NCBI RefSeq assembly: GCF_042661605.1
Contig: NZ_JBHSWJ010000002.1
Location: 558,001 to 622,000 of the forward strand
Length of the DNA: 64,000 nt
From: Branchiibius cervicis
GTDB lineage: Bacteria > Actinomycetota > Actinomycetes > Actinomycetales > Dermatophilaceae
Direction of reading: 5' to 3'
This document shows, in pieces, positions 1 to 11,386 of this stretch. The notes under the pieces are model-generated. The model made no database searches and was not told the origin of the DNA. It saw only the letters and a list, made by a program, of their open reading frames with translations. The position numbers and the translations under genes are program-made. The number at the start of each line of letters is the position of its first letter. The first letter of the stretch is position 1.

Positions 1-1
1 A

Positions 2-205
2 CGCCCGGACCTGGACCCCGCGACGTACCTGCTGCTGCACCGCGCGGATGACCTCGCCTACGGGCTCGGGGTCTGGGCCGGCGCGCTGCGCGGCCGGTCG
101 ATCCGAGCGCTGCTTCCCGTCTGGACCCGGCCGTGGCGCCGGGGCCAGGCATCACCGACCAAGACCCCGCAGAAGGAGAAAACCCATGGCACACAAGTGG
201 TTTGA
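2..205 (+). CDS. C-terminal end of an upstream gene, possibly mycofactocin glycosyltransferase MftF (partial)
   Basis: An open frame enters from the left edge and ends at TGA 203-205, overlapping the start of mftD by 20 bases. The visible 67 residues include ADDLAYGLGVWAGALRGR followed by a basic tail. From memory this resembles the C-terminal end of mycofactocin-associated family 2 glycosyltransferases, which extend the mycofactocin core with glucose units. The neighbouring mftD supports this. No catalytic motif lies inside the window, so the name is inferred from context and a short tail only. Confidence 0.45.
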   Translation, partial: RPDLDPATYLLLHRADDLAYGLGVWAGALRGRSIRALLPVWTRPWRRGQASPTKTPQKEKTHGTQVV

Positions 206-1424
206 GACGGTCGCCGTCGCGCAGGAACGCGCCAAGCGCCGGTTGCCGTCCTCGGTCTACAAGGCCCTGCTCGCCGGATCGGAGAAGGGCACGACCTACG
301 CCGACAACACGGCGGCGTTCGCGGAGCTGGGCTTCGCTCCGCACGTCGTCGGCTCGACGCCGGAGCGCAACCTGGCTACGAGCTTCCTCGGTCAACCCGC
401 AGCGATGCCGGTGATGATCTCCCCGACGGGTGTGCAGGCGGTGCACCCCGAGGGTGAGGTGGCGGTCGCCCGCGCGGCCGCGGCGAGGGGAATCCCGATG
501 GGCCTCAGCTCCTTTGCCAGCAAGCCGATCGAGGAGGTAGCCGCCGCGAACGGCCAGACGTTCTTCCAGATGTACTGGATGGGCAGTCGCGAGCAGATGG
601 CCCGGCGGATGGCCCGGGCCCGCGAGGCCGGCGCGGTCGGGTTGATCGCGACGACCGACTGGTCCTTCTCCAACGGCCGTGACTGGGGCAGCCCGATCAT
701 CCCGCAGTCGATGGACCTCAAGACGATCGTCACGCGCTCGCCGGAGGCGTTGCTGCGGCCCAAGTGGTTCCTCGAATTCGCCAGGACCGGCCGACCGCCG
801 CAGTTGCAGACGCCGAACCTGGCCGAACCGGGGCAGCCCGCGCCCGGATTCTTCGAGGCCTACTACGAGTGGATGCAGACCCCGCCGCCCACCTGGCAGG
901 ACATCGCCTGGATGAAGCAGGAGTGGGGCGGCACGTTCCTGCTCAAGGGCGTGTGCCGGGTGGACGACGCCCAGCGCGCGGTCGATGCGGGGGTGGACGG
1001 CATCTCCGTGTCCAACCACGGCGGCAACAACCTGGACGGGACCCCCGCCAGCATCCGTTGCCTGCCCGCGGTCGCCGATGCCGTCGGTGACCAGATCGAC
1101 GTACTGCTCGACGGCGGCGTCCGCCGGGGAAGCGACGTCGCGAAGGCGGTCGCTCTCGGTGCCAGGGCGGTGCTGATCGGCCGGGCGTACCTGTGGGGTC
1201 TGGCGGCCGGCGGCCAGCCGGGGGTCGAGAACGTGCTCGACGTGCTGAACGGCGGCCTGGATTCGGCGCTGCGCGGGTTGGGCAAGGCTGACGTGAAGGA
1301 CCTGCGACCCTCCGATGTGTTGGTGCCGGACGGGTTCACCCGGGCGCTCGGCGTACCGGGAGAGGCACAGGAGCCGCCTGAGCAGGTCGAACACCGGATC
1401 GCCGAAGCGGTCGCGGCCGGGTGA
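186..1424 (+). CDS. mftD: MftD, pre-mycofactocin synthase (FMN-dependent)
   Basis: A 412-residue FMN enzyme of the alpha-hydroxy-acid oxidase family. MftD oxidatively deaminates the MftC/MftE-processed Val-Tyr derived intermediate to give redox-active pre-mycofactocin. The MftD subgroup is recognised by the N-terminal KWFETVAVAQERAKRRLPSS region, the internal FFQMYWMG and TTDWSFSNGRDWG segments, the SVSNHGGNNLDGTPAS motif carrying the active-site His, and LLDGGVRRGSDVAKAV for flavin phosphate binding. The start is ATG 186, with AGAAGGAG at 171-178; the frame is open further upstream to 48, but that part is composition-biased and unlike the family. It probably continues an operon with mftF-like and other mft genes to the left. 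The next gene follows after about 90 bases. Confidence 0.9.
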   Translation: MAHKWFETVAVAQERAKRRLPSSVYKALLAGSEKGTTYADNTAAFAELGFAPHVVGSTPERNLATSFLGQPAAMPVMISPTGVQAVHPEGEVAVARAAAARGIPMGLSSFASKPIEEVAAANGQTFFQMYWMGSREQMARRMARAREAGAVGLIATTDWSFSNGRDWGSPIIPQSMDLKTIVTRSPEALLRPKWFLEFARTGRPPQLQTPNLAEPGQPAPGFFEAYYEWMQTPPPTWQDIAWMKQEWGGTFLLKGVCRVDDAQRAVDAGVDGISVSNHGGNNLDGTPASIRCLPAVADAVGDQIDVLLDGGVRRGSDVAKAVALGARAVLIGRAYLWGLAAGGQPGVENVLDVLNGGLDSALRGLGKADVKDLRPSDVLVPDGFTRALGVPGEAQEPPEQVEHRIAEAVAAG

Positions 1425-1514
1425 GCATCCGTCCGCAGTGCGAACGCTCCTGCGGGCAGGGCCGGCGGGCCTGGAAAGATGGGCCCGCAGCTGATCGACG
1501 CGAAGGAGCCTCCC

Positions 1515-2804
1515 GTGGCCGGGCCCGCCCTACCCTCCCATTCCGACATCGCACCGCCGCCGGATGACCCGGGCGCGTTCCTGGCCGCCCAGCGATCGGC
1601 GTACGACGATCTGGTGGCCCGGGGCCTGAAGTTCGACCTCACGCGGGGAAAGCCGGGCCCGGAGCAACTGGATCTGTCCGAGGCGCTGCTGACCCTGCCG
1701 ACCACGCACACCTCCGGCGGCGTGGACGTGCGCAACTACGGCGGCCTGGAGGGTCTGCTCGGGCTGCGGGAGTTGTTCGCCGAGCTGTTCGGGGTGCAGG
1801 TCAGCCAGTTCGTCGCTCAGGGCAACGCCAGCCTCACCCTGATGAAGGACGTGCTGGTCGACTGCATGCTCAAGGGTCCGGTCGACGGGACGCCGTGGAA
1901 GGACCAGGGGCCGATCAAGTTCCTCTGCCCGGTGCCCGGCTACGACCGCCACCACGCACTGCTGGAGTGGCTCGGGATCGACATGGTGCCGGTCCCGATG
2001 CAGGCCGACGGTCCGGACGTTGCTGCGGTCGAGGCGCTGGTCAAGGACGACCCGAGCATCAAAGGCATGTGGCTGGTGCCGACCTACGCCAACCCCTCGG
2101 GCTCGGTGACCGAGGCCGACAAGGCCGCGCGTCTGGCCGCAATGCCCACCGCGGCAAGCGATTTCAAGATCCTGTGGGACAACGCCTACGGCCTGCACCA
2201 CCTGACCGAGGTCGAGACCAAGACGGCCGACATCATCTCGCTGGCGGCCGCGAACGGTCACCCGGACCGGCCGATCATGTTCGCCTCGACCTCCAAGATC
2301 ACCTTCGCGGGCGCCGGAGTCTCCTTCCTGGCGGCCAGCGAGCGCAACGTGCAGTGGTATCTCAAGCATCTCGGGATGGGCTCGATCGGCCCGGACAAGG
2401 TGAACCACCTGCGGCACCTGGAGTTCTTCAAGGACGCCGACGGGGTGCGCGCCCACATGCGCAAGCACGCGGCCATCATCAAGCCGAAGTTCGATGCGGT
2501 GCAGGAGGTGCTCTCCACGCGCCTGGGTGCCTACCCGCAGATCGCCACCTGGACCGAACCCATCGGCGGCTACTTCGTCAGTCTCGATGTGCTGCCCGGC
2601 ACGGCTTCGCGCGTGGTGCAACTGGCCAAAGAAGCGGGTGTCGCACTCACGCCCGCGGGCGCGTCCTTCCCCTACGGCAACGATCCGCAGGACACCAACA
2701 TCCGCCTGGCGCCGACGTTCCCGTCGCTGGAAGAGGTACGCGTCGCGATGGAAGCGGTGGCGACCTGCGTGTTGCTCGCGGCCGCTGAGAAGCTCGCGGG
2801 CTGA
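1515..2804 (+). CDS. Aspartate aminotransferase, subgroup Ic-like (PLP enzyme)
   Basis: A 429-residue fold-type I aminotransferase of the family that includes mycobacterial AspB-like aspartate aminotransferases, which convert aspartate and 2-oxoglutarate to oxaloacetate and glutamate. Visible signatures are TRGKPGPEQLDLS near the N-terminus, NYGGLEGLLGLRELFAELF, VPTYANPSGSV, LWDNAYGLHHL, and the PLP-lysine motif STSKITFAGAG. The start GTG 1515 is chosen because GAAGGAG (1502-1508) sits seven bases upstream; an in-frame ATG at 1479 has no comparable site. The following ppsR begins 2 bases after the stop, so the two are co-transcribed. Supplying or consuming oxaloacetate would fit the PEP-synthesis genes downstream, but that link is inferred. 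Confidence 0.85.
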   Translation: MAGPALPSHSDIAPPPDDPGAFLAAQRSAYDDLVARGLKFDLTRGKPGPEQLDLSEALLTLPTTHTSGGVDVRNYGGLEGLLGLRELFAELFGVQVSQFVAQGNASLTLMKDVLVDCMLKGPVDGTPWKDQGPIKFLCPVPGYDRHHALLEWLGIDMVPVPMQADGPDVAAVEALVKDDPSIKGMWLVPTYANPSGSVTEADKAARLAAMPTAASDFKILWDNAYGLHHLTEVETKTADIISLAAANGHPDRPIMFASTSKITFAGAGVSFLAASERNVQWYLKHLGMGSIGPDKVNHLRHLEFFKDADGVRAHMRKHAAIIKPKFDAVQEVLSTRLGAYPQIATWTEPIGGYFVSLDVLPGTASRVVQLAKEAGVALTPAGASFPYGNDPQDTNIRLAPTFPSLEEVRVAMEAVATCVLLAAAEKLAG

Positions 2805-2806
2805 GC

Positions 2807-3637
2807 ATGCAGGCCCCCGCCGCCCCGATCCCGGTCTTCTTCCTGGCGGGCGGCACCGGGATCTCCGCGGAGACGCTGGGCAACATGATCCTGCAGCAGT
2901 TCCCCGAAGTGGCCTTCACCCGGCACAAGTACCCCTTCATCACGACCGTCGAGCAGGCCCTGAAGGTGGTCGAGGTGATGGACGCCGCGTGCACGCAGGA
3001 GGTGCAGGCGTTGGCCTTCTCCACGGTGGCACCGGACGACGTACGCAATGCCCTGGGCACCACCCGCGCGGCCATGATCGACATGTTCGGTTCGCACCTG
3101 GACACCGTCGAGCGGTTGCTGCACGTGCAGGCCGCGCGCGCGGCGGGCAGTGCCCACGGCCTGGGCGACATCGGCCGGTACGACGCCCGGATGAAGGCCG
3201 TCGAATTCGCCATCGAGCACGACGACGGCCAGAGTCTGCGGCACCTGGCCAAGGCCGACCTCATCCTGACCGCACCCTCGCGGTGCGGCAAGACACCGAC
3301 CACGATGTACCTGGCGCTGACGCACGGTCTGCTGGTGGCCAACTACCCCCTGGTCGATGAGGACTTCGAGTCCACATCGCTGCCCCGCCCGATCGCGCCC
3401 TACCGCGACAAACTCTTCGGTCTGCTCTCGACACCCACCCGGTTGTCGCAGGTGCGCAGCGAGCGCCGGCCGGGCAGCAAGTACGCGTCGCTGGCCCAGT
3501 GCAGCTGGGAGTTGCGCAGCGCCGAGGCGCTCTTTCGCGGCCAGCGCATTCCCTACGTCGACTCCTCGACCATGTCGGTGGAGGAGATTGCGGCAGTGAT
3601 CCAACAACAGCGGGCGGCGGGCCCCGGTCCGGGGTGA
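2807..3637 (+). CDS. ppsR: Phosphoenolpyruvate synthase regulatory protein (kinase/pyrophosphorylase)
   Basis: A 276-residue DUF299 protein. In characterised members it inactivates PEP synthase by ADP-dependent phosphorylation of a threonine next to the catalytic histidine, and reactivates it by phosphate-dependent removal. Family signs are FFLAGGTGISAETLGN at the N-terminus, the nucleotide-binding APSRCGKTPTTMYLA loop near residue 160, and LVDEDF with a C-terminal SSTMSVEEIA. It lies just upstream of its presumed target ppsA (88-base gap), a common pairing. Confidence 0.9.
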   Translation: MQAPAAPIPVFFLAGGTGISAETLGNMILQQFPEVAFTRHKYPFITTVEQALKVVEVMDAACTQEVQALAFSTVAPDDVRNALGTTRAAMIDMFGSHLDTVERLLHVQAARAAGSAHGLGDIGRYDARMKAVEFAIEHDDGQSLRHLAKADLILTAPSRCGKTPTTMYLALTHGLLVANYPLVDEDFESTSLPRPIAPYRDKLFGLLSTPTRLSQVRSERRPGSKYASLAQCSWELRSAEALFRGQRIPYVDSSTMSVEEIAAVIQQQRAAGPGPG

Positions 3638-3725
3638 GGAACTGCTCTAGCATTCGCCTTCAAGGCCCGTCATCATCAGGAGTTTTCGCCGACCGGCGAG
3701 AAGCGCAACCAGTAAGGGTTTAACG

Positions 3726-6094
<2,369 letters not shown>

Positions 6095-6097
6095 TCC

Positions 6098-7738
6098 GTG
6101 TATTGCACCTCGTGCGGTAACACCAACTGGGCCGATCTGCGCTACTGCCCCGGCTGCGGGAGGGATCTGCGGCCCGGTGATGGCGACGAGTCCCTTACTG
6201 CGCCAACGGTCGCCGCGCCCAGCCCACTCCGCGCATCGGCGGCGGTCGATGATCAGGTGCGGCCCGGCGTACCTGCGGACGGAGATGCGCCGTCGTCGGG
6301 CAGGTGGCGCCGGTGGCGTTGGCCGGCCGCGGGGGCCGCAGTCCTGGTGGCGGTCGGGGCCGGCGCGGCGTGGGCCTGGCCACGAAGTGCCGCCCCGGTT
6401 GCCGAACCGGATGAGGCGGTGTTCTCGGTCGACCTCGGCAGCCATCCCCGGCTGGCGTGGCACCGAGCGGTCGAGGACTGGGCGCCGGGGTGCGCCCCGG
6501 TGCGGACGGAAGCTGAGCACGCCTGCCGGGTCGTGCAGGTCGCGCTTTCTGCCCACCGGATGGTCCTGCAGGTGCAGCCGGCATCGGGTGACGACACGTT
6601 GCTCGGGATCGACCTGACCACGGGCGCGGTCGCGTGGCGTCGTGACCTGCCCGCGGGCACCGACACCACCTGCAATTCCTCGGATCGCACCCTGTGGTGC
6701 GTGGCTGTCTCGGGCGGACCGACCCCCACGCCCACCGAGGCCGACGAGTACGCGCCCTACGACCCCGCAGGGCCGGCGCAGCTTCTCGCCATGGACATCG
6801 ACAGCGGCCGACCCACGGGGTCCGCCGTCCTCGGCAGCAGCGGGTTCCACGACATCGTGGGGATCGGGCCCGACTTCGTGCTGGTGGGTAATCGCTCCAG
6901 CGGGAACAGTGCCGACGAGGCGCAAGGGCAGGGGCCGACCACCGTTGCCATGCAGGTGGACAAGTACGACGGCGCTGCCGGGCGAGCGTGGAGCAGCACG
7001 TTGCCCAAGGGCGTGGACGGTGCCGGCTACGGCGGACCGCCCGTGCTCTCGGTGGCCGGCGTCGACTACCTGCCCTATGTCACTGACGCCGCCGGCAAGG
7101 GCATCGGATTCCGCCGGGAGGACGGCTCCGTCGTCGAACTGCCGCACGGCATGGCCATCGACCGCTACCGGGGGCAGATCGTGACCTCGGCGGCGCAGGG
7201 CGGCAACCTCATGATCGGGGATCGTCCGTTGGCCGGGGCACAGCTGGCGATGCTGTCCCATGACACCTCGGCGGATATGCCGTTGGTGACCATGTCCTCC
7301 GACGAAGGCCGGGTCGATTCCAGTGAGGTCCACCGCCGCCAGGCACCTTTCGCAGTGCAGCGCACGGTGCCCGGACGCGCTCAAGCGTTCTGCGGCGGCC
7401 GGTTGTTCACCGTGTCGGGGGAGGAGTTCGGCGGTTCGGGCGACCCCCAGGACAGTCCCGCCAAGCAGAGTGCGACGGTGCGGGCTGTCGACCTCGAGAC
7501 CGGCAAGACGACCTGGCAACTGCGTGTCTCGCCGGAGAGCGCCCTGAACTGCTCCGGCTCCGACGTCGCGGTGGCCAGCCCCGGCGTCCTGGCCGGATAC
7601 GACATCGCGACAGGTGCCCGCAGCTGGTCGGTGGCGGTACCCGCCCAGGCGGCCCCGAATGCCGCGACCGAGTCAGGATTGATGCTGGCGGTGTACGGCG
7701 ATATGTCGCCGACCGGCTTCGCCTACGTCACCCGCTAG
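6098..7738 (+). CDS. Membrane-anchored zinc-ribbon / PQQ-like beta-propeller protein, function unknown
   Basis: A 546-residue protein. It opens with a zinc ribbon, CTSCGN then CPGCGRD (Cys pairs within residues 3-22). A low-complexity linker follows, then one transmembrane segment near residues 75-95 (AAGAAVLVAVGAGAAWAW). The remainder is extracellular and resembles PQQ-like repeats: units such as LLGIDLTTGAVAWRRDLPAG, LLAMDIDSGRPTG, AVDLETGKTTWQLRVSP and GYDIATGARSWSVAV recur as propeller blades. The predicted topology is ribbon inside, propeller outside. It starts at GTG 6098, 3 bases after ppsA, so it may share that transcript. No enzymatic motif was seen, and a link to PEP metabolism is not evident. 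Confidence 0.65.
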   Translation: MYCTSCGNTNWADLRYCPGCGRDLRPGDGDESLTAPTVAAPSPLRASAAVDDQVRPGVPADGDAPSSGRWRRWRWPAAGAAVLVAVGAGAAWAWPRSAAPVAEPDEAVFSVDLGSHPRLAWHRAVEDWAPGCAPVRTEAEHACRVVQVALSAHRMVLQVQPASGDDTLLGIDLTTGAVAWRRDLPAGTDTTCNSSDRTLWCVAVSGGPTPTPTEADEYAPYDPAGPAQLLAMDIDSGRPTGSAVLGSSGFHDIVGIGPDFVLVGNRSSGNSADEAQGQGPTTVAMQVDKYDGAAGRAWSSTLPKGVDGAGYGGPPVLSVAGVDYLPYVTDAAGKGIGFRREDGSVVELPHGMAIDRYRGQIVTSAAQGGNLMIGDRPLAGAQLAMLSHDTSADMPLVTMSSDEGRVDSSEVHRRQAPFAVQRTVPGRAQAFCGGRLFTVSGEEFGGSGDPQDSPAKQSATVRAVDLETGKTTWQLRVSPESALNCSGSDVAVASPGVLAGYDIATGARSWSVAVPAQAAPNAATESGLMLAVYGDMSPTGFAYVTR

Positions 7739-7747
7739 GGCCACCGT

Positions 7748-7864
7748 GTCGTGGTCGGGTGGGTCGTCGTACGGGCGCGAGACAGGGACACTGGACCCGG
7801 TCGTGGTCGGGTGGGTCGTCGTACGGGCGCAAGACAGGGACACTGGACCCGGTGCACGATGACA
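7748..7864. repeat. 52-base tandem repeat, two copies plus a partial third
   Basis: Copy 1 spans 7748-7799 and copy 2 spans 7800-7851, differing by one base (G to A in the GCGCRAGACAGG part). The shared terminal block GACACTGGACCCG then recurs alone at 7861-7873. The unit is GTCGTGGTCGGGTGGGTCGT followed by CGTACGGGCGC and the terminal block. It lies 3' of the propeller-protein gene. Its role is unknown. Confidence 0.85.
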
Positions 7865-7925
7865 CTGGACCCGGGGCACGTTCCAGGGCAGATCCGGCAG
7901 ACGCGAGGGATCGGCGTACCTCGAT

Positions 7926-7955
7926 TTGGCCCGGCCCGGCCGTCTCTGGCACACT
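7926..7955 (+). promoter_or_regulatory. Candidate promoter of the S10 ribosomal operon
   Basis: TTGGCC (7926-7931) and CACACT (7950-7955, preceded by TGG) are separated by 18 bases, in the position expected for the main rpsJ promoter. The transcript would carry a leader of roughly 310 bases, long enough for ribosomal-protein feedback control. The boxes are imperfect. Confidence 0.35.
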
Positions 7956-8272
7956 AGAACGGTTGCTTGACGCGCGCCCACGTGCCGTTCCGGACTGAAA
8001 AGACCGGGAAAGTACGGCGAGCGCCGCCTCATCACGAGCAGTAGCTGGACCTGGTTCTCCTACGGGAGACGTGCAGGGCCGCACAGCGGTGATGGGAAGC
8101 GTAAGCAGGTCGATCCGGTAGGACCGACCGCCCCACCCATGGGAAATGTGAGTGGTTGTGCCTCGGGCACAGCGCGACACGCCCGACCGCGGGGGGCGGA
8201 CGAACCGGCGGGTCGATCACAACAGTTTGTAGGAATTTTGTAGGTAATCCGGCGAGAGAGAGACGCACGCGA

Positions 8273-8581
8273 ATGGCGGGACAAAAGATCCGCATCCGGC
8301 TGAAGTCGTACGACCACGAGGTCATCGACTCTTCCGCGCGCAAGATTGTGGACACCGTGACTCGTGCCGGTGCGACGGTGGTGGGCCCTGTGCCGCTGCC
8401 CACGGAGAAGAATGTCTTCTGCGTGATCCGTTCGCCGCACAAGTACAAGGACAGCCGCGAGCACTTCGAGATGCGCACGCACAAGCGGCTCATCGACATC
8501 GTTGACCCGACGCCCAAGGCCGTCGACTCGCTGATGCGTCTCGACCTCCCGGCGGACGTCAACATCGAGATCAAGCTCTGA
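8273..8581 (+). CDS. rpsJ: 30S ribosomal protein S10
   Basis: A 102-residue S10, first gene of the S10 operon; it binds the 3' domain of 16S rRNA and in other bacteria also serves as the NusE antitermination factor. Diagnostic text is GQKIRIRLKSYDHEVIDSSA and the MRTHKRLIDIVDP segment. ATG 8273 fits the family start; the frame is open upstream but is not S10-like. It follows a long untranslated leader and lies 14 bases before rplC. Confidence 0.97.
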   Translation: MAGQKIRIRLKSYDHEVIDSSARKIVDTVTRAGATVVGPVPLPTEKNVFCVIRSPHKYKDSREHFEMRTHKRLIDIVDPTPKAVDSLMRLDLPADVNIEIKL

Positions 8582-8595
8582 GCGGGGGTAACGAC

Positions 8596-9249
8596 ATGAC
8601 TACCACTGCAACCAAGACCGTCAAGGGTGTGCTCGGCGAGAAGCTGGGCATGACCCAGGTCTGGGATGAGAACGGCCGCCTCGTGCCGGTCACCGTCATC
8701 CAGGCCGGTCCGTGCGTCGTCACCCAGGTGCGTGGCGAGGCCGACGGCTACGACGCCGTTCAGCTCGGCTGGGGTCAGATCGACCCGCGCAAGGTCACCA
8801 AGCCGTTGGTCGGCCACTTCGAGAAGGCCGGGGTCACCCCGCGCCGGCACCTGGTGGAACTGCGCACCGCGGACGCCGCCGAGTACCAGCCCGGCCAGGA
8901 GATCACGGTCGAGGCTTTCGAAGCCGGCCAGAAGGTTGACGTCGTCGGCCGCACCAAGGGCAAGGGCTTTGCCGGTGTGATGAAGCGCCACGGTTTCCAC
9001 GGCGTTTCCGCCAGCCACGGTGCGCACCGCAACCACCGCAAGCCGGGTTCCATCGGTGGCTGCGCCACCCCGGGCCGCGTCTTCAAGGGGATGCGCATGG
9101 CCGGCCGCATGGGCGGCGTACGCCAGACCACCCAGAACCTCACGATCCACGCCGTCGATGCCGACAAGGGCCTGCTGCTGGTCAAGGGTGCCGTTCCCGG
9201 CGCTCGCGGCCGCGTGGTCTTCGTCAAGACGGCTGCCAAGGGAGCTTGA
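8596..9249 (+). CDS. rplC: 50S ribosomal protein L3
   Basis: A 217-residue L3, an early-assembling 23S rRNA binder whose central loop reaches toward the peptidyl-transferase centre. Visible signatures are GVLGEKLGMTQVWDENG at the N-terminus, TKGKGFAGVMKRHGF, and the conserved GSIGGCATPGRVFKGMRMAG region. It has the usual length. The stop is 5 bases before the rplD ATG. Confidence 0.97.
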   Translation: MTTTATKTVKGVLGEKLGMTQVWDENGRLVPVTVIQAGPCVVTQVRGEADGYDAVQLGWGQIDPRKVTKPLVGHFEKAGVTPRRHLVELRTADAAEYQPGQEITVEAFEAGQKVDVVGRTKGKGFAGVMKRHGFHGVSASHGAHRNHRKPGSIGGCATPGRVFKGMRMAGRMGGVRQTTQNLTIHAVDADKGLLLVKGAVPGARGRVVFVKTAAKGA

Positions 9250-9254
9250 GCCTC

Positions 9255-9912
9255 ATGACCACTATTTCGATCACTGACCCCGCGGGGAAGCAGGCCGGCA
9301 GCATCGAGTTGCCCGCCGAGATCTTCGACGTGGCCACCAACGTGCCGTTGATCCACCAGGTCGTCGTCGCGCAGCTGGCCGCCGCCCGTCAGGGCACGCA
9401 CTCCACCAAGACCCGCGGCGAGGTCCGCGGCGGTGGTCGCAAGCCCTACCGCCAGAAGGGCACCGGGCGCGCCCGCCAGGGCTCGACCCGTGCGCCGCAG
9501 TTCGCCGGCGGTGGCGTGGTGCACGGTCCGAAGCCGCGTGACTACGCGCAGCGGACCCCCAAGAAGATGAAGGCCGCCGCCCTGCGCGGTGCGCTCTCGG
9601 ACCGCGCCCGCCACGGTCGCATCCACGTGCTCAGCTCGGTCGTCGCCGGGGACACCCTCGACCCGCGCCGCTGCCACGCTGCTGGGTGGGCTCACCGAGC
9701 GCAAGAACCTGCTGGTGGTGCTGGACCGCGGTAACGAGAACGCGTTGCTGTCGGTGCGCAACCTGGCCGACGTGCACGTGTTGTACGCCGACCAGTTGAA
9801 CACCTACGACGTGCTGTGCGCCGACGACATCGTCTTTACGCAGGCCGCGCTCGAGGCGTTCCTCGGTGGCAACGACAAGGCCGCCGCAGATGAGAAGGAG
9901 AGCGCGAAGTGA
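9255..9912 (+). CDS. rplD: 50S ribosomal protein L4, frameshifted as read
   Basis: L4 lines the peptide exit tunnel and in some bacteria represses its own operon. The N-terminal half reads 9255-9734 (KTRGEVRGGGRKPYRQKGTG, GPKPRDYAQRTPKKMK). The C-terminal half, from TPSTRAAATLLGGLTERKN to VFTQAALEAFLGG, reads in another frame to TGA 9910-9912. The break is at the C run 9655-9657; two more C's would restore GDTPSTRAA and a 219-residue protein of normal size. L4 loss is not expected to be tolerated, so a sequence error is likely. Start ATG 9255 is preferred to TTG 9246, which overlaps the rplC stop. The stop overlaps the rplW start. Confidence 0.92.
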
Positions 9913-10214
9913 GCACAAGCATCCAGCGCAAGGACCCCCGCGACATCCTGATCGCGCCGGTCGTGTCGGAGAAGTCGTACGCCCTGTTCGACCAGGGCAA
10001 GTACACCTTCATCGTCGACCCGAGCGCCAACAAGACGGAGATCAAGATCGCCGTCGAGCAGATCTGGGACGTCAAGGTCGACTCCGTGCACACCCTGAAC
10101 CGTCAGGGCAAGACCCGTCGGACCCGTACCGGTTCCGGCAAGCGCAAGGACACCAAGCGCGCGATCGTGTCCCTCAAAGAGGGCGCCATCGACATCTTCG
10201 GCGAGATCAGCTGA
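9909..10214 (+). CDS. rplW: 50S ribosomal protein L23
   Basis: A 101-residue L23, located at the exit-tunnel mouth where trigger factor and SRP dock. Recognised by KDPRDILIAPVVSEKSYAL and VNTLNRQGK-like text (VHTLNRQGKTRRTR). GTG 9909 overlaps the rplD stop by 4 bases, which suggests translational coupling. Confidence 0.96.
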   Translation: MSTSIQRKDPRDILIAPVVSEKSYALFDQGKYTFIVDPSANKTEIKIAVEQIWDVKVDSVHTLNRQGKTRRTRTGSGKRKDTKRAIVSLKEGAIDIFGEIS

Positions 10215-10238
10215 AGCGACGAGGACTGAAGGACTGAC

Positions 10239-11075
<837 letters not shown>

Positions 11076-11078
11076 GCC

Positions 11079-11360
11079 ATGCCCCGTAGTTTGAAGAAGG
11101 GCCCGTTCGTCGACGACCACCTGGCCAAAAAGGTGGCGGCGCAGAACGAAGCGGGCACCAAGACCGTGATCAAGACCTGGTCCCGCCGGTCGATGATCAC
11201 CCCGGACATGCTCGGCCACACGCTGGCCGTGCACGACGGCCGCAAGCACGTCCCGGTCTTCGTGACCGAGTCGATGGTCGGCCACAAGCTGGGTGAGTTC
11301 GCCCCCACTCGGACCTTCAAGGGTCACGAGAAGGACGACAAGAAGGGCCGCCGCCGCTGA
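11079..11360 (+). CDS. rpsS: 30S ribosomal protein S19
   Basis: A 93-residue S19 of the small-subunit head, contacting S13 and the tRNA sites. Key text is MPRSLKKGPFVDDHL and the FVTESMVGHKLGEFAPTRTF signature. It starts 3 bases after rplB. Confidence 0.97.
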   Translation: MPRSLKKGPFVDDHLAKKVAAQNEAGTKTVIKTWSRRSMITPDMLGHTLAVHDGRKHVPVFVTESMVGHKLGEFAPTRTFKGHEKDDKKGRRR

Positions 11361-11386
11361 CGCGGCGGGGGTTACGGAGCACCCAT

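Larger units (their letters stand above)
7739..8272. other. Intergenic region before the S10 operon
   Basis: About 530 bases without a convincing gene. The first part is a 52-base tandem repeat (7748-7851) with a partial third copy; after it come a candidate promoter (7926-7955) and a long leader running to rpsJ. Open frames over the repeat exist in several frames with biased composition and no family resemblance, so I do not call them. Confidence 0.6.

Noticed and set aside
7748..7873. A named insertion-sequence terminus
   Set aside because: The GACACTGGACCCG block looks IS-like, but no transposase or matching second end is present, so no family can be named.
9600..9700. Programmed frameshifting in rplD
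   Set aside because: No slippery site with a downstream structure typical of recoding was seen, and six other genes break at similar G/C-rich sites, so a sequence error is simpler.
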